13,658 nucleotides of DNA from DASVTR01 sp033855775 (GTDB taxonomy: Bacteria; Acidobacteriota; Blastocatellia; Pyrinomonadales; Pyrinomonadaceae): positions 1 through 13,658 of the forward strand of contig JAWVFT010000026.1 in assembly GCA_033855775.1 (NCBI GenBank), read 5' to 3'. A program made the position numbers and the translations under genes. Numbering within the stretch: the first letter of the stretch is position 1; each line of letters starts with the position of its first letter. The notes under the pieces were generated by a model that was not told the DNA's origin, did no database searches, and saw only the letters and a list, made by a program, of their open reading frames with translations. Shown in pieces: positions 1 through 7,685 of this stretch.

Positions 1-73
1 GATATTTCAAGTCGGGCTGGTTATCGTAAGCCCGGCAGACGTGCAGGTAGAGAGCGATGAGTTGTTGTTCCAC
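1..73 (-). CDS. Partial ORF at window edge, possible transposase N-terminus
   Basis: An open frame on the minus strand runs off the left edge. If it starts at the GTG at 73 it encodes 24 residues beginning VEQQLIALYLHVCRAYD. The frame stays open upstream of this GTG through a very arginine-rich stretch, so the start is uncertain and no good Shine-Dalgarno sequence is seen. The pattern (a short helix with aliphatic, Tyr and Cys residues followed by NQPDLKY) is reminiscent of the start of some IS transposases. That is only an impression from 24 residues, and no terminal inverted repeat is in view. It could equally be an unrelated gene start or non-coding DNA. Confidence 0.3.
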   Translation of the reverse strand, partial: MEQQLIALYLHVCRAYDNQPDLKY

Positions 74-145
74 AAACTCAATTCTACGCCTCTTCTGCCG
101 TCTGCTTTCTACTCTTGATTCGCATGATTGATGAAACGTTAAGCT

Positions 146-2092
146 CTAGGGCGCGGGCGTCGCGGGCGGCTGCGGGTTCCATTCCTTCGGGATAAATTCG
201 ACGGCGAGGACTTCGCCGTCAACCTGCGCGTGCGCGTCCGCTGTGGCCGCTCGATAGGTGACGAGCACGGGCGTCGCCGGTTGCCGCTGCCCGCAGGTCA
301 TCTGGCCTCTGACATCCGAAGTGTAAGTGACGAAGCGGATGCGATTGAGAGCTTGATTGCGCAGCTTGAGCGTTCGTCCTCCGACTTCGACCACCAGCAC
401 GACGCTGCCTTCGTCGCACTCGACGCGCACGAGCATTCCGCAAATCTGTTCGCCGCTAAAGCGCAGAGGTTTTTTCTGCGGCCCCGGCTGCGGCGCATCG
501 CAGGGCATCACTACTCCGGTGGGATGCTCTTCCAAAGCAGCCTGCGCGGCGGCGGCTTTGAGACGAAGAGCCGTCTCTTCGCGCGACGCGACGGTTTCAA
601 GCAAGGCTTGAGCCTGCTGGCGCAAGGGCGCGTTGCCGGTCTTCTGCGCGAGCGTCGAGAGCAGGCTGCGCGCCGATTGAAAATCATCGCGGCGCAGTTG
701 CGCTTGCGCCAGCAGGAAGGAGAGTTCCAAGCGTTGCGGCGCGAGCTTGATGGCTTGTTGCAGGAGCGTCTCGGCCTCTTCGAGTTGCTCGTTCATGACC
801 AGATTGACGAATGCGAGCAAGCGATAGGATTCGATGAAACGCGGGGCCAACTCAATCGCCTTCCGCAACTCGGCGCGGATGAGATTGAAGCGCTCCGGCG
901 TGAAAGAGCCTTCGAGCGGGCTGTCCGAACTCAGTCCTTCGTGGCTGAGCGCGTCGGCGTAATAGTAATGCGCCAGATAATTCTGCGCGTCGAGCGCGAC
1001 GGCGAGTCGCAAGGATTTGATGGCTTCGTCGAAACGGTTCTGCCGCAAGCGAAGCTGGCCGAGCGCGGCATGAGCCGGAGCGAATTTTTCATCCAACTCG
1101 ACGGCCTTGAGCAAGTAAGCTTCGGCGGCTTCGATGCGCGACGTGTGGAGCAGCAAGTCGCCCAGATAAAACTGCGTCTCGGCAGGGGCGAGCGGCGCGC
1201 TCGTCATCTCCGTGTTGAATGCCAGCGGAGCGTTGAAGGTGACGGGCTGCTCTGCATAGCGTTCGAGTTGGACTTGCTGCCGCAACTCGTTCTCCAGCGC
1301 GCCCACGTCCATCTGGAAAGCCTGACGAACAGCCTCTTCGTGCGGCTGGCCCGCGGCCACCAGGTCCAGGTAGCGCAGAAGCTGCGGGCGACGTTCAGGG
1401 TTGCGCCCGTTGAGCAGGCAATGAACGAAGGCCCACGACTCTGCGTAGAAAATCTCGCGCTTGCCCGGCTCGTTGTAGTAGGGCGATTGCTCGTCAACGG
1501 CGAAGAGCGTCGAGAGCGGCAAGAGCGGCCGGCGGCGCAGCGTCATGACGCGGCCCGCGAGCGGAAGCCCAAGCTTCACCTTGCGATTGCCGTCCGTCAT
1601 CTCAAACGTGCTGTAGTATTCGGCCAGCCCTTCGTTGAACCAGAGCGGCGCGCGCGTGAAATTATTTTTGACGAGCAGGTGAACGTATTCGTGAAAGGCG
1701 AGCGCGTAAGCGCTTCTGACGTGGCGCGCGTCCGCCGAGAGCGTGATGTAGTTGACATCGTGACTCGATTGAAAATATCCGGCCACGTCGTTTGGCTGTC
1801 CCTGATAGAGCGGCTCGAATGGGCGGTAGGCAAAGTCGTCGCGGAAGACGACGATGGTGGTCGGGACAATCGAGTCGAACCGCTCTGTTGAGGCGAGCAG
1901 TCGTTGGAAGACTTCGCGGAACTGTTCGAGGCGCGTGGCGACCAGACGAATCTCGCGCTCGCTGGCGTTGCCGACGAGCAGGAAATTTCTGGAACGAACC
2001 TTTATCCAATCGTCGCTGGCAGCGCGCGATGCGGGCGGCGCGGCCAAGAGAAAGAGCAGGGCCGCCACGATGACAAAAGCGGGGGATTTCAC
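146..2092 (-). CDS. Exported HExxH metallopeptidase-like protein with TPR repeats
   Basis: This 648-residue protein is probably exported and membrane-associated or periplasmic. The frame is open back to 2233, but I choose the GTG at 2092. It is preceded by GGAGA about 10 nt upstream and begins a clean signal peptide (VKSPAFVIVAALLFLL, then A/S-rich to about residue 25). The first third carries HEYVH at residues 134-138 and NEGLAEYY at 153-160. This is the HExxH plus downstream Glu arrangement of gluzincin zinc peptidases (peptidase MA/DUF1570-like). Residues about 305-500 hold TPR-type helical pairs (for example AEAYLLKAVELDEKFAPAHA). The last 100 residues form a Cys-containing beta-rich region ending with CGQRQPATPVLVTYR, which I recognise only as a tail seen on acidobacterial TPR proteins. 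The substrate is unknown. The zinc ligands are intact, so activity is plausible. It lies downstream of the SGNH gene with a 207-bp gap. Confidence 0.88.
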   Translation of the reverse strand: MKSPAFVIVAALLFLLAAPPASRAASDDWIKVRSRNFLLVGNASEREIRLVATRLEQFREVFQRLLASTERFDSIVPTTIVVFRDDFAYRPFEPLYQGQPNDVAGYFQSSHDVNYITLSADARHVRSAYALAFHEYVHLLVKNNFTRAPLWFNEGLAEYYSTFEMTDGNRKVKLGLPLAGRVMTLRRRPLLPLSTLFAVDEQSPYYNEPGKREIFYAESWAFVHCLLNGRNPERRPQLLRYLDLVAAGQPHEEAVRQAFQMDVGALENELRQQVQLERYAEQPVTFNAPLAFNTEMTSAPLAPAETQFYLGDLLLHTSRIEAAEAYLLKAVELDEKFAPAHAALGQLRLRQNRFDEAIKSLRLAVALDAQNYLAHYYYADALSHEGLSSDSPLEGSFTPERFNLIRAELRKAIELAPRFIESYRLLAFVNLVMNEQLEEAETLLQQAIKLAPQRLELSFLLAQAQLRRDDFQSARSLLSTLAQKTGNAPLRQQAQALLETVASREETALRLKAAAAQAALEEHPTGVVMPCDAPQPGPQKKPLRFSGEQICGMLVRVECDEGSVVLVVEVGGRTLKLRNQALNRIRFVTYTSDVRGQMTCGQRQPATPVLVTYRAATADAHAQVDGEVLAVEFIPKEWNPQPPATPAP

Positions 2093-2222
2093 AGGCTCTC
2101 GTTCTCCGTACTTTTTCAGGTTGAAGTCAGGGCGGCTGTTGGAAGCTCGCCGAAGAAGCGTTCCGCGTTCAGCCGTGATTGTACAGCAAGCGCAAAGTAG
2201 TCTGCTATCGAAAGCCTGTCGC

Positions 2223-2251
2223 TTTATCTTCACCCACTACGGTTGCCGCAA
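2223..2251 (-). promoter_or_regulatory. Weak candidate promoter for the TPR metallopeptidase gene
   Basis: Read on the minus strand, TTGCGG (2246-2251) is separated by 17 nt from GATAAA (2223-2228). This gives 7 of 12 consensus positions and would place transcription start near 2216, about 124 nt before the GTG. It lies in the 207-bp gap after the SGNH gene. A second isolated -10-like TACAAT is at 2178-2183 but has no convincing -35. Read-through from the upstream genes is also possible. Confidence 0.25.
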
Positions 2252-2299
2252 ACATATCTACGCGGATTGCTTTTGATTATTCGCGCAATCAGCGAACGG

Positions 2300-3163
2300 C
2301 TATTCGCCGATGGCTGCTTTGACGGTCGGCCACATCGTCTTGGCCCAGTACTCGTAGCCCGCGTCGGACGGATGAAAGCCGTCTTCGGAGAAGAACTCCG
2401 GGTGCGTCGGCATGACGGCGTGCGTCTCCGTGTAAGCGTCAACGGGCGCAACATTGTGGCGCGCGACAATCTCCGCGATGCGCTCGTTGAAGAGATTGAC
2501 CTGACGGCGCGTCTGCTCGCGCAGGCCGACCGGCACGACCGGAGCGAAAGAGATGTCCGGCAGATTACTGACGACGATGCTCGCGCTCGTCTCGGCTTTC
2601 AATCGTTTGACAATCTCTTCAAGGTTGCGCGCGAACGTCTCTATGTTGACGTTGTGGCCGATGTCGTTGATGCCGATGCCGACGGTGACGAGCGTCGGGC
2701 GCGCTGCCGTGGCTTGCTTGAGTTGGTCGCGGAGCAAGTCTTCGGTCGTCGCGCCGCTGACGCAGAGATTGATAAGCCGCGCCTGCCTGTGTTCCTGCGT
2801 GATGCGCTTTAAGAGCCGCGCCGGATAGCCGCCGTCGCGCGCCCCGACGCCCACGCCCGTCGAGTCTCCGACGGCCACGTAGATGATTTGAGCATCTTTG
2901 TTATCGTTCGTCATTGTGTTGTTGTTGTCCCGTATGTTTGAAGAGGCGCGAGGGCCGCAGGCGACAATCGCGAGCATGAGCGAGAGCAGCGCGGCGATGA
3001 TGAAGCGACGATGAGAGCGAACGGCTGAAGGCGGAACGCTGCGCGAAACGTTGCGCGCTGAAGGCGAAACGATGAGCGATGAACGCCGCGCTATCAGCGA
3101 TAAAGCGAAACGAGCTTGCCTGTCATTCATCGCTTGTCTGTCGTTCATCGCCGCCTTGTTCAT
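2300..3163 (-). CDS. SGNH/GDSL-family lipoprotein hydrolase
   Basis: This is a 287-residue esterase/lipase-type hydrolase of the SGNH fold (acyl-ester hydrolysis; substrate unknown). All four blocks are visible: VGDST with the nucleophile Ser101, Gly137 in SGATTEDLL, GIGIND with Asn166, and DGFHP with Asp261 and His264. Residues about 53-69 form a hydrophobic segment ending IVAC. This is a lipobox, so the protein is probably a lipoprotein attached at Cys69 and acting in the periplasm or outer membrane. The start is awkward: the only start codons upstream of the hydrophobic segment are ATGs at 3163, 3148 and 3130, all inside a degenerate repeat (MNDRQA twice). The ATG at 3148 has AAGG at a good distance. 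Whichever is used, the n-region is unusually long (about 35-50 residues). The gene lies 51 bp downstream of the helicase gene on the same strand. Confidence 0.88.
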   Translation of the reverse strand: MNKAAMNDRQAMNDRQARFALSLIARRSSLIVSPSARNVSRSVPPSAVRSHRRFIIAALLSLMLAIVACGPRASSNIRDNNNTMTNDNKDAQIIYVAVGDSTGVGVGARDGGYPARLLKRITQEHRQARLINLCVSGATTEDLLRDQLKQATAARPTLVTVGIGINDIGHNVNIETFARNLEEIVKRLKAETSASIVVSNLPDISFAPVVPVGLREQTRRQVNLFNERIAEIVARHNVAPVDAYTETHAVMPTHPEFFSEDGFHPSDAGYEYWAKTMWPTVKAAIGE

Positions 3164-3190
3164 CCTTCCCGCTTGTCGTTCATCCCTGCG
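3115..3190 (-). repeat. Degenerate short tandem repeat over the SGNH gene start
   Basis: Read on the minus strand, related units of about 15-20 nt beginning GATGAAC or GATGAAT follow one another: GATGAACGACAAGC, GATGAACAAGGCGGC, GATGAACGACAGACAAGC and GATGAATGACAGGCAAGC. The last three contain in-frame ATGs of the SGNH gene; the first is out of frame. The same drift continues into the coding region, where a GTTYCGCCTTCAGC motif occurs twice between about 3020 and 3075. The array is short and imperfect, and its origin is unknown. Confidence 0.55.
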
Positions 3191-3214
3191 CTTGCAGCTT
3201 CATCTACGGCCCGT

Positions 3215-5083
3215 CTAACGCACAGGCTCGCGCAGGATTGCTTCGGCGGCGCGGGCCGCCGTGCGAGCCGCTGCCGGTTGAGCCGTCCTCAGCCCCGCGA
3301 CCTGGAGCAGCGATTCGCCCGTGCGCGAGAGCATCCGCACGAGGTCGCCCTCTTCGGCGCGCGTCTCCTTCACAAGCTCCGCCCACTCCGCGCCGGCGGC
3401 CCACAGCGCGGTCGCCGCCGCCGCCGAAAAGTTAATCTCCGGCCCCGGCTCAACGCCCTGCTGCCACTCTTCGGTCGCAACTTTATAAGCAATCTCTTCG
3501 AAGCGCGCCAACGCCGAGACGAGCGCGTCGTCGAGCGCAATCTCGCCGTAGTCGCGGTCGGAGTCGGACGCAAGGGCAGCCATCAAGGCCGCCGTTCTCG
3601 TCACATCGAGCGAAGCGAAGAGCCCGTTTTCCAAAGCCTCGCCGACGAGGAGCGGGCGGTCAACGTGCAGGTCCGCGAGCCACGCGCCGCGCTCCGTCAC
3701 GCGCTCCGCAGCGAAGTCCAGATAGCCGAAGCGGTCGAGCACGCGCGCTCTGCGCTCAAACGGTTGCCAGACTTCGGAGCGAAGAGCCTCGATGCGCCGC
3801 TCGCTGCGTTCGACTGCCTCGGCGTCTTCGATGACAGACCACAAAGCTTCGCCGCAGGTGGCTTTCTCGTCCTCGGTCAAATGGCCGGGCGCGAGGCGTT
3901 CAATCATGTCGTTGATAACTTCGAGCGCGTCGTCTTCTTCGGCCCGCGCGTCGCTCAAGCGCGGCTCGGCCAGAGCCAGTTCGGAGCCTCTGGCGCGCAC
4001 TTCATCGAAGGCCGCTTCGATGGCGTCTTCCGTCAGCGGATAGATTTTTTCATAAACTCTGCCGACGCGCCCCAACGCCAGATTCGCGCCGCGACCGTCT
4101 TCGCGCATCCCCGTGAGATTCGCGCCGCGCCTGCGCATGACGAGTAGCAAGCGGCGACCGTTGCGCCCGATGCCGACGATGCGCCCCGGCACAACCGCTT
4201 CATCGAGCCAGCGATGAAAGACTTCGGCGCGCGTCTGCGGCAGAGTTTCGAGCAGGCGTTGACGCGCGCTCGCCAATCTTTCAAGCCCGCGCGCCACAGA
4301 GACGGGCAGACGACATCCGGCCTCGTCCAGTCGCAGACGAATGCGCCGCTCGGCCTCGTCTAGCTCGCGCTCAAGGCGCGTGATGCGCCGCGCCGTGTCG
4401 CGGTAAGCGAAGCTGCGCTCGGCAATCTCGCGCACGTCGGCAAAGCCCTTGTAGGCATCGAGCAGATTGAGCAAGGTGGAATAGGTGGCGCGAAATTGGC
4501 TCTGCAAAGCGTCGGGCGGAGATGACAGCAGATGAGCGATGCGCTCAGGGTCTTGATGCAGCCCCGGCGCGGCGACGATGAAGCCAACGCGGTCGCGCCC
4601 GCGTCGCCCTGCGCGCCCCGTCATCTGCTGCAACTCAGAGGCGGAGAGCAGCCGCCAACCGTTGCCCGTGCGCGCGTCAACGTTGGTGATGACGACCGTG
4701 CGCGCCGGAAAATCGACTCCCGCCGCGACCGTCGCCGTCGCAAAGATGGCGTCGAGCAACCCCTTCGTCATCAAGCGTTCGATGACCAATTTCCAGGCGG
4801 GAATATGCCCTGCGTGATGAGCGGCGACGCCGCCCTTGATAATCGTTTCCCAGTGACGATGCCCGCGCACTTCCGGGTGTTCGTTGAGAAACGCCCTCAA
4901 GATTTCGCGTCGCGCGTCGCGTCTCTCGGCGCGGTCGTCGCGCCTGGCCAGCGCGGCTTCCGACGCGGCCTCGTCGCAACGCCTGCGCGTCGGCAGAAAG
5001 ACAATCGCGGGCAGCAAGTCGTAAGACTTCAGGGCCGCGAGCAGTTGCGCGGGCGGCATCTCAGGCATGTTCAATTTCAACGC
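3215..5083 (-). CDS. DEAH-box RNA helicase (Ski2/HelY type), C-terminal fragment with DSHCT domain
   Basis: This is the second part of a helicase gene whose first part lies just upstream in another frame. The open frame extends back to 5395, but the protein-like sequence begins near 5083 (ALKLNMPEMPP). In the reconstructed 927-residue protein it supplies the second RecA domain: DLLPAIVFLPTRRRC, GGVAAHHAGH, ATATVAAGVDFPART (motif V) and QMTGRAGRRG (motif VI, about residues 458-467, with arginine-finger candidates). It then carries a long helical linker and a DSHCT-type C-terminus over roughly the last 180 residues (RVLDRFGYLDF, DRPLLVGEALENGLF). This layout matches Ski2/Mtr4-like and mycobacterial HelY helicases, which are ATP-dependent RNA helicases. 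Without the N-terminal part it lacks Walker A and DEAH and could not hydrolyse ATP. If expressed alone, the ATG at 5068 is the nearest start, with no clear ribosome-binding site. Confidence 0.85.
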   Translation of the reverse strand, partial: ALKLNMPEMPPAQLLAALKSYDLLPAIVFLPTRRRCDEAASEAALARRDDRAERRDARREILRAFLNEHPEVRGHRHWETIIKGGVAAHHAGHIPAWKLVIERLMTKGLLDAIFATATVAAGVDFPARTVVITNVDARTGNGWRLLSASELQQMTGRAGRRGRDRVGFIVAAPGLHQDPERIAHLLSSPPDALQSQFRATYSTLLNLLDAYKGFADVREIAERSFAYRDTARRITRLERELDEAERRIRLRLDEAGCRLPVSVARGLERLASARQRLLETLPQTRAEVFHRWLDEAVVPGRIVGIGRNGRRLLLVMRRRGANLTGMREDGRGANLALGRVGRVYEKIYPLTEDAIEAAFDEVRARGSELALAEPRLSDARAEEDDALEVINDMIERLAPGHLTEDEKATCGEALWSVIEDAEAVERSERRIEALRSEVWQPFERRARVLDRFGYLDFAAERVTERGAWLADLHVDRPLLVGEALENGLFASLDVTRTAALMAALASDSDRDYGEIALDDALVSALARFEEIAYKVATEEWQQGVEPGPEINFSAAAATALWAAGAEWAELVKETRAEEGDLVRMLSRTGESLLQVAGLRTAQPAAARTAARAAEAILREPVR

Positions 5084-5096
5084 GGGCCGCCCTTTC
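5077..5096 (-). other. Apparent single-base frameshift in the helicase gene
   Basis: On the minus strand the N-terminal frame reads RKGGPR then stop, while the +2 frame reads KGRPALKLNMPEMPP and continues for over 600 residues. Adding one base restores a single 927-residue frame. One extra C in the GGCCCGCG run (near 5084-5088) gives KGGPALKLNMPEMPP, which joins the halves smoothly. The change could be a homopolymer sequencing error or a true mutation. I see no slippery heptamer that would argue for programmed frameshifting. Confidence 0.75.
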
Positions 5097-5997
5097 TCGA
5101 ACGCCAGAAGGGACGCGATGGCCGGTCGCGCCGTTCCTGTCTGGCGCGCTCGCCCAAACGCGCTATCTCTGAATTTAGCCCGCCCGCTTCGTCGAGCAGT
5201 GGCAGCAGTTGCCCATCCGGCAACATGAACGCGGCGCGCAGCGGGACGGGCCGCGCGCCCGGACGCGCCACCACGCCGCACGGCACGCCGCGCACTTCCG
5301 AAATCCAACCGGCAAACTCCGCCGCGTTGCCGATGGTCGCAGACAACAACAGCAGGCGCACGCGCGGCGGCGACAGGATAATCGCTTCCTCCCAAACGTG
5401 GCCGCGCTCTTCGTCGGCCAGATAGTGCGCTTCGTCAAGGACAACGAGGTCAGCCGCGATGTTGACGCCGCTGCGCAGCGAGTCGAACAACTGGTTGCGA
5501 TAGATTTCGGTCGTGCCGACGATGAGCGGCGCGTCGCCGTTCTCCTTGCGGTCGCCGGTCAGGATGCCGACGCGCTCGCTGCCGAACTCTTCCGTAAACT
5601 CCTGATACTTGGAGTTGGTCAGAGCCTTGAGCGGGCTGGTGTACCAGGCGCGGCGGCCCGCGTCGAGCAGGCGGCGTATCTCCTCGCGCGCAATCCATGT
5701 CTTGCCGCTGCCGGTCGGGGCCGTCACCAGCACGTCTTCGTGTTCGAGCGCGGAGAGAGCTTCGAGTTGAAAGGGGTCCGGCTGGAAGGGAGCGGCGGCG
5801 GGCGTTCCGATGCCTTCGAGCAGCCGTCGCAATTCGCGCGGGTTGGCAACGTTGCGCGGCGCGCTGGCCCGCGTCTCTTCCTCGCGCGTGGATGACAGGC
5901 GCGCTCGCTCTGTCTCTTTAACGCGCCCTGCGTCCTTGCGCTTTTTATCCTCCGCGACATGTTTGCGTCGGCGCTTGCTAACATCTGAGCGTGGCAT
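5077..5997 (-). CDS. DEAH-box RNA helicase (Ski2/HelY type), N-terminal ATPase fragment
   Basis: This 306-residue frame contains the first RecA domain of the helicase. It has a basic, charged N-terminal tail (residues 1-50), a Q-motif-like FQPDPFQLEAL (71-81), Walker A APTGSGKT (93-100), SPLKALTNSKY (121-131), GTTEIYRNQ (161-169), DEAH (188-191) and SAT (219-221). It then reaches TGA at 5077-5079 in the linker before the second RecA domain. The next frame carries straight on with the rest of the family, so this is one gene interrupted by a frameshift. No Shine-Dalgarno sequence precedes the ATG at 5997, but a -10-like TAGAAT sits 6 nt upstream, which suggests a leaderless mRNA. The gene is divergent from the TonB-like gene at 6219. 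Confidence 0.85.
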   Translation of the reverse strand: MPRSDVSKRRRKHVAEDKKRKDAGRVKETERARLSSTREEETRASAPRNVANPRELRRLLEGIGTPAAAPFQPDPFQLEALSALEHEDVLVTAPTGSGKTWIAREEIRRLLDAGRRAWYTSPLKALTNSKYQEFTEEFGSERVGILTGDRKENGDAPLIVGTTEIYRNQLFDSLRSGVNIAADLVVLDEAHYLADEERGHVWEEAIILSPPRVRLLLLSATIGNAAEFAGWISEVRGVPCGVVARPGARPVPLRAAFMLPDGQLLPLLDEAGGLNSEIARLGERARQERRDRPSRPFWRSRKGGPR

Positions 5998-6003
5998 AGC
6001 GTC

Positions 6004-6009
6004 ATTCTA
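6004..6009 (-). promoter_or_regulatory. -10 element giving a possible leaderless helicase mRNA
   Basis: Read on the minus strand, TAGAAT (within TATAGAAT) is followed by GACGCT and then the helicase ATG at 5997. The start codon A would thus be about the seventh base after the -10 box, the usual transcription start distance. No -35 of quality and no Shine-Dalgarno sequence are visible. This is inference from spacing only. Confidence 0.4.
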
Positions 6010-6218
6010 TAGAAGGCTGATGCCGGACGCCAGATGCCGCCGGTGAAAACGCGCGAGCGTCACGACGACGACGGCAAAATCGCCGTAGATTCTTTGAGAA
6101 AGCGCGCCGAAGAGTGCTAACTTATTACGCGCCGACCCCGCAACTTTGAAGGCGCGAAAAGCGTCTAAGGTAACTGGCGCGAGGGCTTTTGGGCGCGGGC
6201 GCGGGCGGAGTATCAAGA

Positions 6219-7244
6219 GTGGCTGAACTGTTCACAAACTTTGAGATTAACAAGGCGTCGCGCTGGCGCATGCTGACGCGATTGGCGGCGCTTTCGCTCG
6301 TGCTGCACGCGGCGGCTCTGGCGGGCATGATTTTTATTCCCGCGTTGCGCGACGTGATTGATGTCGCTCGTCTGATTTCCGGCGCGCAGTATGTGGACGA
6401 GGATTACGACAAGACGATTATCGGCGAGCGAGCGGATTTGATTAAGGTTTCGCCCGACGGGAAACTGAATTACCCGCCCGGATATTTCGGGACGAAGCAG
6501 CAACCTGCTGCGCCGCCGGTCGCGGCAGTCAAGCCGCAGCCACAGCCCACGCCGAAACCAAAGCGGACGCCCAAGCCGCAGCCTTCGCCAAGCCCCAAGC
6601 CTTCTCCGACCGACGGCGAGAAAGCAGCCGCCGTGGCCGACATCGGCAACCCGCAGACGAAAGAGGAAGCCGAGAAGGCCATTGACGAAATAGCGAAGAA
6701 GAACAACGTCATTCGCCCGGACGAAGGCAAGATTAACAAGCGGCCCTTGAGAGACTGGCTCGCCCATGCCAACGATTTGAAGAAGGACGGCAAGCTCGAT
6801 TTGAGCGGCACGGTCAGTCTGGTCATCGTCGCGCGGCGCGACAAGAAGGGCAGGCTGTACAACGCGCAGGTCAGGTCTAAGTCGGGCGACGCGGCGTTGG
6901 TCGCCGTCGCCAAAGATTTGGTCGGCGCCATCAGCGATAGCAACGTGCTCTACTTTCTTGAAGACAGCGGCGAGGGCGAGGTGCGCTTCGACGTGATGTT
7001 GAATCAATCCGTCGTGACGGCCACGGTCGCCGCCGAAGTCGCATCGGTCGAGCAGGCGCAGAAGTTGGCGTCTGTCTACGGCGCGATGCTGTTCGGCGGG
7101 AAACTGGCGAAGAGCGGGCGCGACGAGGCAGTCATTTACCAGAACACGCGAACCTCTTCGAGCGGCAAAAATGTAGTCGTCAAATTTTCCATGTCGCGCG
7201 AGACCGCCGGAGAGATGTTGAAAAAGCAACTCCCGGCGACTTGA
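6219..7244 (+). CDS. Membrane-anchored TonB/TolA-like protein
   Basis: This 341-residue envelope protein starts at the GTG at 6219, with GGAG eight nt upstream. The frame is open from a TTG at 6189, but that extension is Gly/Ala-rich and has no ribosome-binding site. Residues about 22-43 form one membrane helix (LAALSLVLHAAALAGMIFIP). Residues 97-131 are a Pro/Lys-rich spacer with repeated KPQP and SPKPSP typical of TonB periplasmic linkers. Residues about 195-265 (GTVSLVIVARRDKKGRLYNA ... GEVRFDVML) resemble a TonB/TolA C-terminal domain. The final 75 residues (ASVEQAQKLASVYGAMLFGG ... KFSMSRETAGEML) extend beyond the usual TonB end and have no function I can name. The likely role is linking the inner membrane to the envelope or an outer-membrane partner. 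No ExbB/ExbD genes are in view. It precedes secA on the same strand. Confidence 0.8.
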   Translation: MAELFTNFEINKASRWRMLTRLAALSLVLHAAALAGMIFIPALRDVIDVARLISGAQYVDEDYDKTIIGERADLIKVSPDGKLNYPPGYFGTKQQPAAPPVAAVKPQPQPTPKPKRTPKPQPSPSPKPSPTDGEKAAAVADIGNPQTKEEAEKAIDEIAKKNNVIRPDEGKINKRPLRDWLAHANDLKKDGKLDLSGTVSLVIVARRDKKGRLYNAQVRSKSGDAALVAVAKDLVGAISDSNVLYFLEDSGEGEVRFDVMLNQSVVTATVAAEVASVEQAQKLASVYGAMLFGGKLAKSGRDEAVIYQNTRTSSSGKNVVVKFSMSRETAGEMLKKQLPAT

Positions 7245-7330
7245 GATTGTGTAGTATGATGAAGGCCCGGCTGCGCTGGTCTACGGGAGACAACGGCGCG
7301 AGGGCTGTCGAGTTTAACTTTCAACTTTTA

Positions 7331-7645
7331 ATGTTTACGTCTCGTTTCACAACCGTTCCTTTGCTCGTCCTGACGATGAGCGTCTTCGTGTGCCTGCTGG
7401 CGACGGCGAACGTGCAGGCGTTGGCGCAGAAGTCCGCGGCGGTCGTGACCGTTCAATCGCAAACTAAGAAAGGCTTGAAGCCTGCCGCTCGCTCGCTCGC
7501 CACGGCGCAGGCCGAACGCCCCGCCGAACAAGCTCCGCAGCAGAGCATCAAACGCTTCTCCGGCGACGCGCCGATGGTCGCCGCCGCGCCTCTCCTGCGC
7601 GAGACTTTCTGCGCCCTGCTCTCGAAATATCTTTCCTTAAGCTGA
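7331..7645 (+). CDS. Small secreted protein of unknown function upstream of secA
   Basis: This 104-residue protein starts at the ATG at 7331. The frame is also open from ATG codons at 7256 and 7259, but only the later start gives a classic signal peptide: MFTSRF, then a hydrophobic core (TVPLLVLTMSVFVCLLAT), then a predicted cleavage after VQALA (residue 32). The mature part is about 72 residues, Ala/Gln/Lys-rich, with no recognised domain, and ends PLLRETFCALLSKYLSLS. No clear Shine-Dalgarno sequence is present at any start. Third positions are GC-rich, as in neighbouring genes, which supports coding. It lies 86 bp after the TonB-like gene and 146 bp before secA. A short exported protein here is positionally like SecM, but no known arrest motif (such as RAGP or RAPP) is seen. 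It could also be spurious. Confidence 0.5.
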   Translation: MFTSRFTTVPLLVLTMSVFVCLLATANVQALAQKSAAVVTVQSQTKKGLKPAARSLATAQAERPAEQAPQQSIKRFSGDAPMVAAAPLLRETFCALLSKYLSLS

Positions 7646-7685
7646 CTGCCAACGCGCACAGCGGGGACGCCTTCCGGCGACTCGC

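Noticed and set aside
230..1891. 553-residue plus-strand ORF opposite the TPR metallopeptidase
   Set aside because: It is antisense to a gene with clear signal peptide, HExxH and TPR features. Its product is Arg/Glu/Leu-rich with no domain pattern, as expected for a shadow in GC-rich DNA.
5077..5096. Programmed ribosomal frameshift in the helicase
   Set aside because: No X-XXY-YYZ slippery heptamer, downstream pseudoknot or internal Shine-Dalgarno sequence is evident. A single-base indel in a C run is simpler.
5083..5395. N-terminal 104 residues of the second helicase frame as a genuine alternative start
   Set aside because: They overlap the conserved DEAH/SAT region of the first frame and are Arg/Ala-rich nonsense, so the true protein enters this frame only near 5083.
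6213..7229. 338-residue minus-strand ORF opposite the TonB-like gene
   Set aside because: The plus strand shows a membrane helix, Pro-rich linker and TonB-like domain with a good ribosome-binding site. The antisense frame is Arg-rich.
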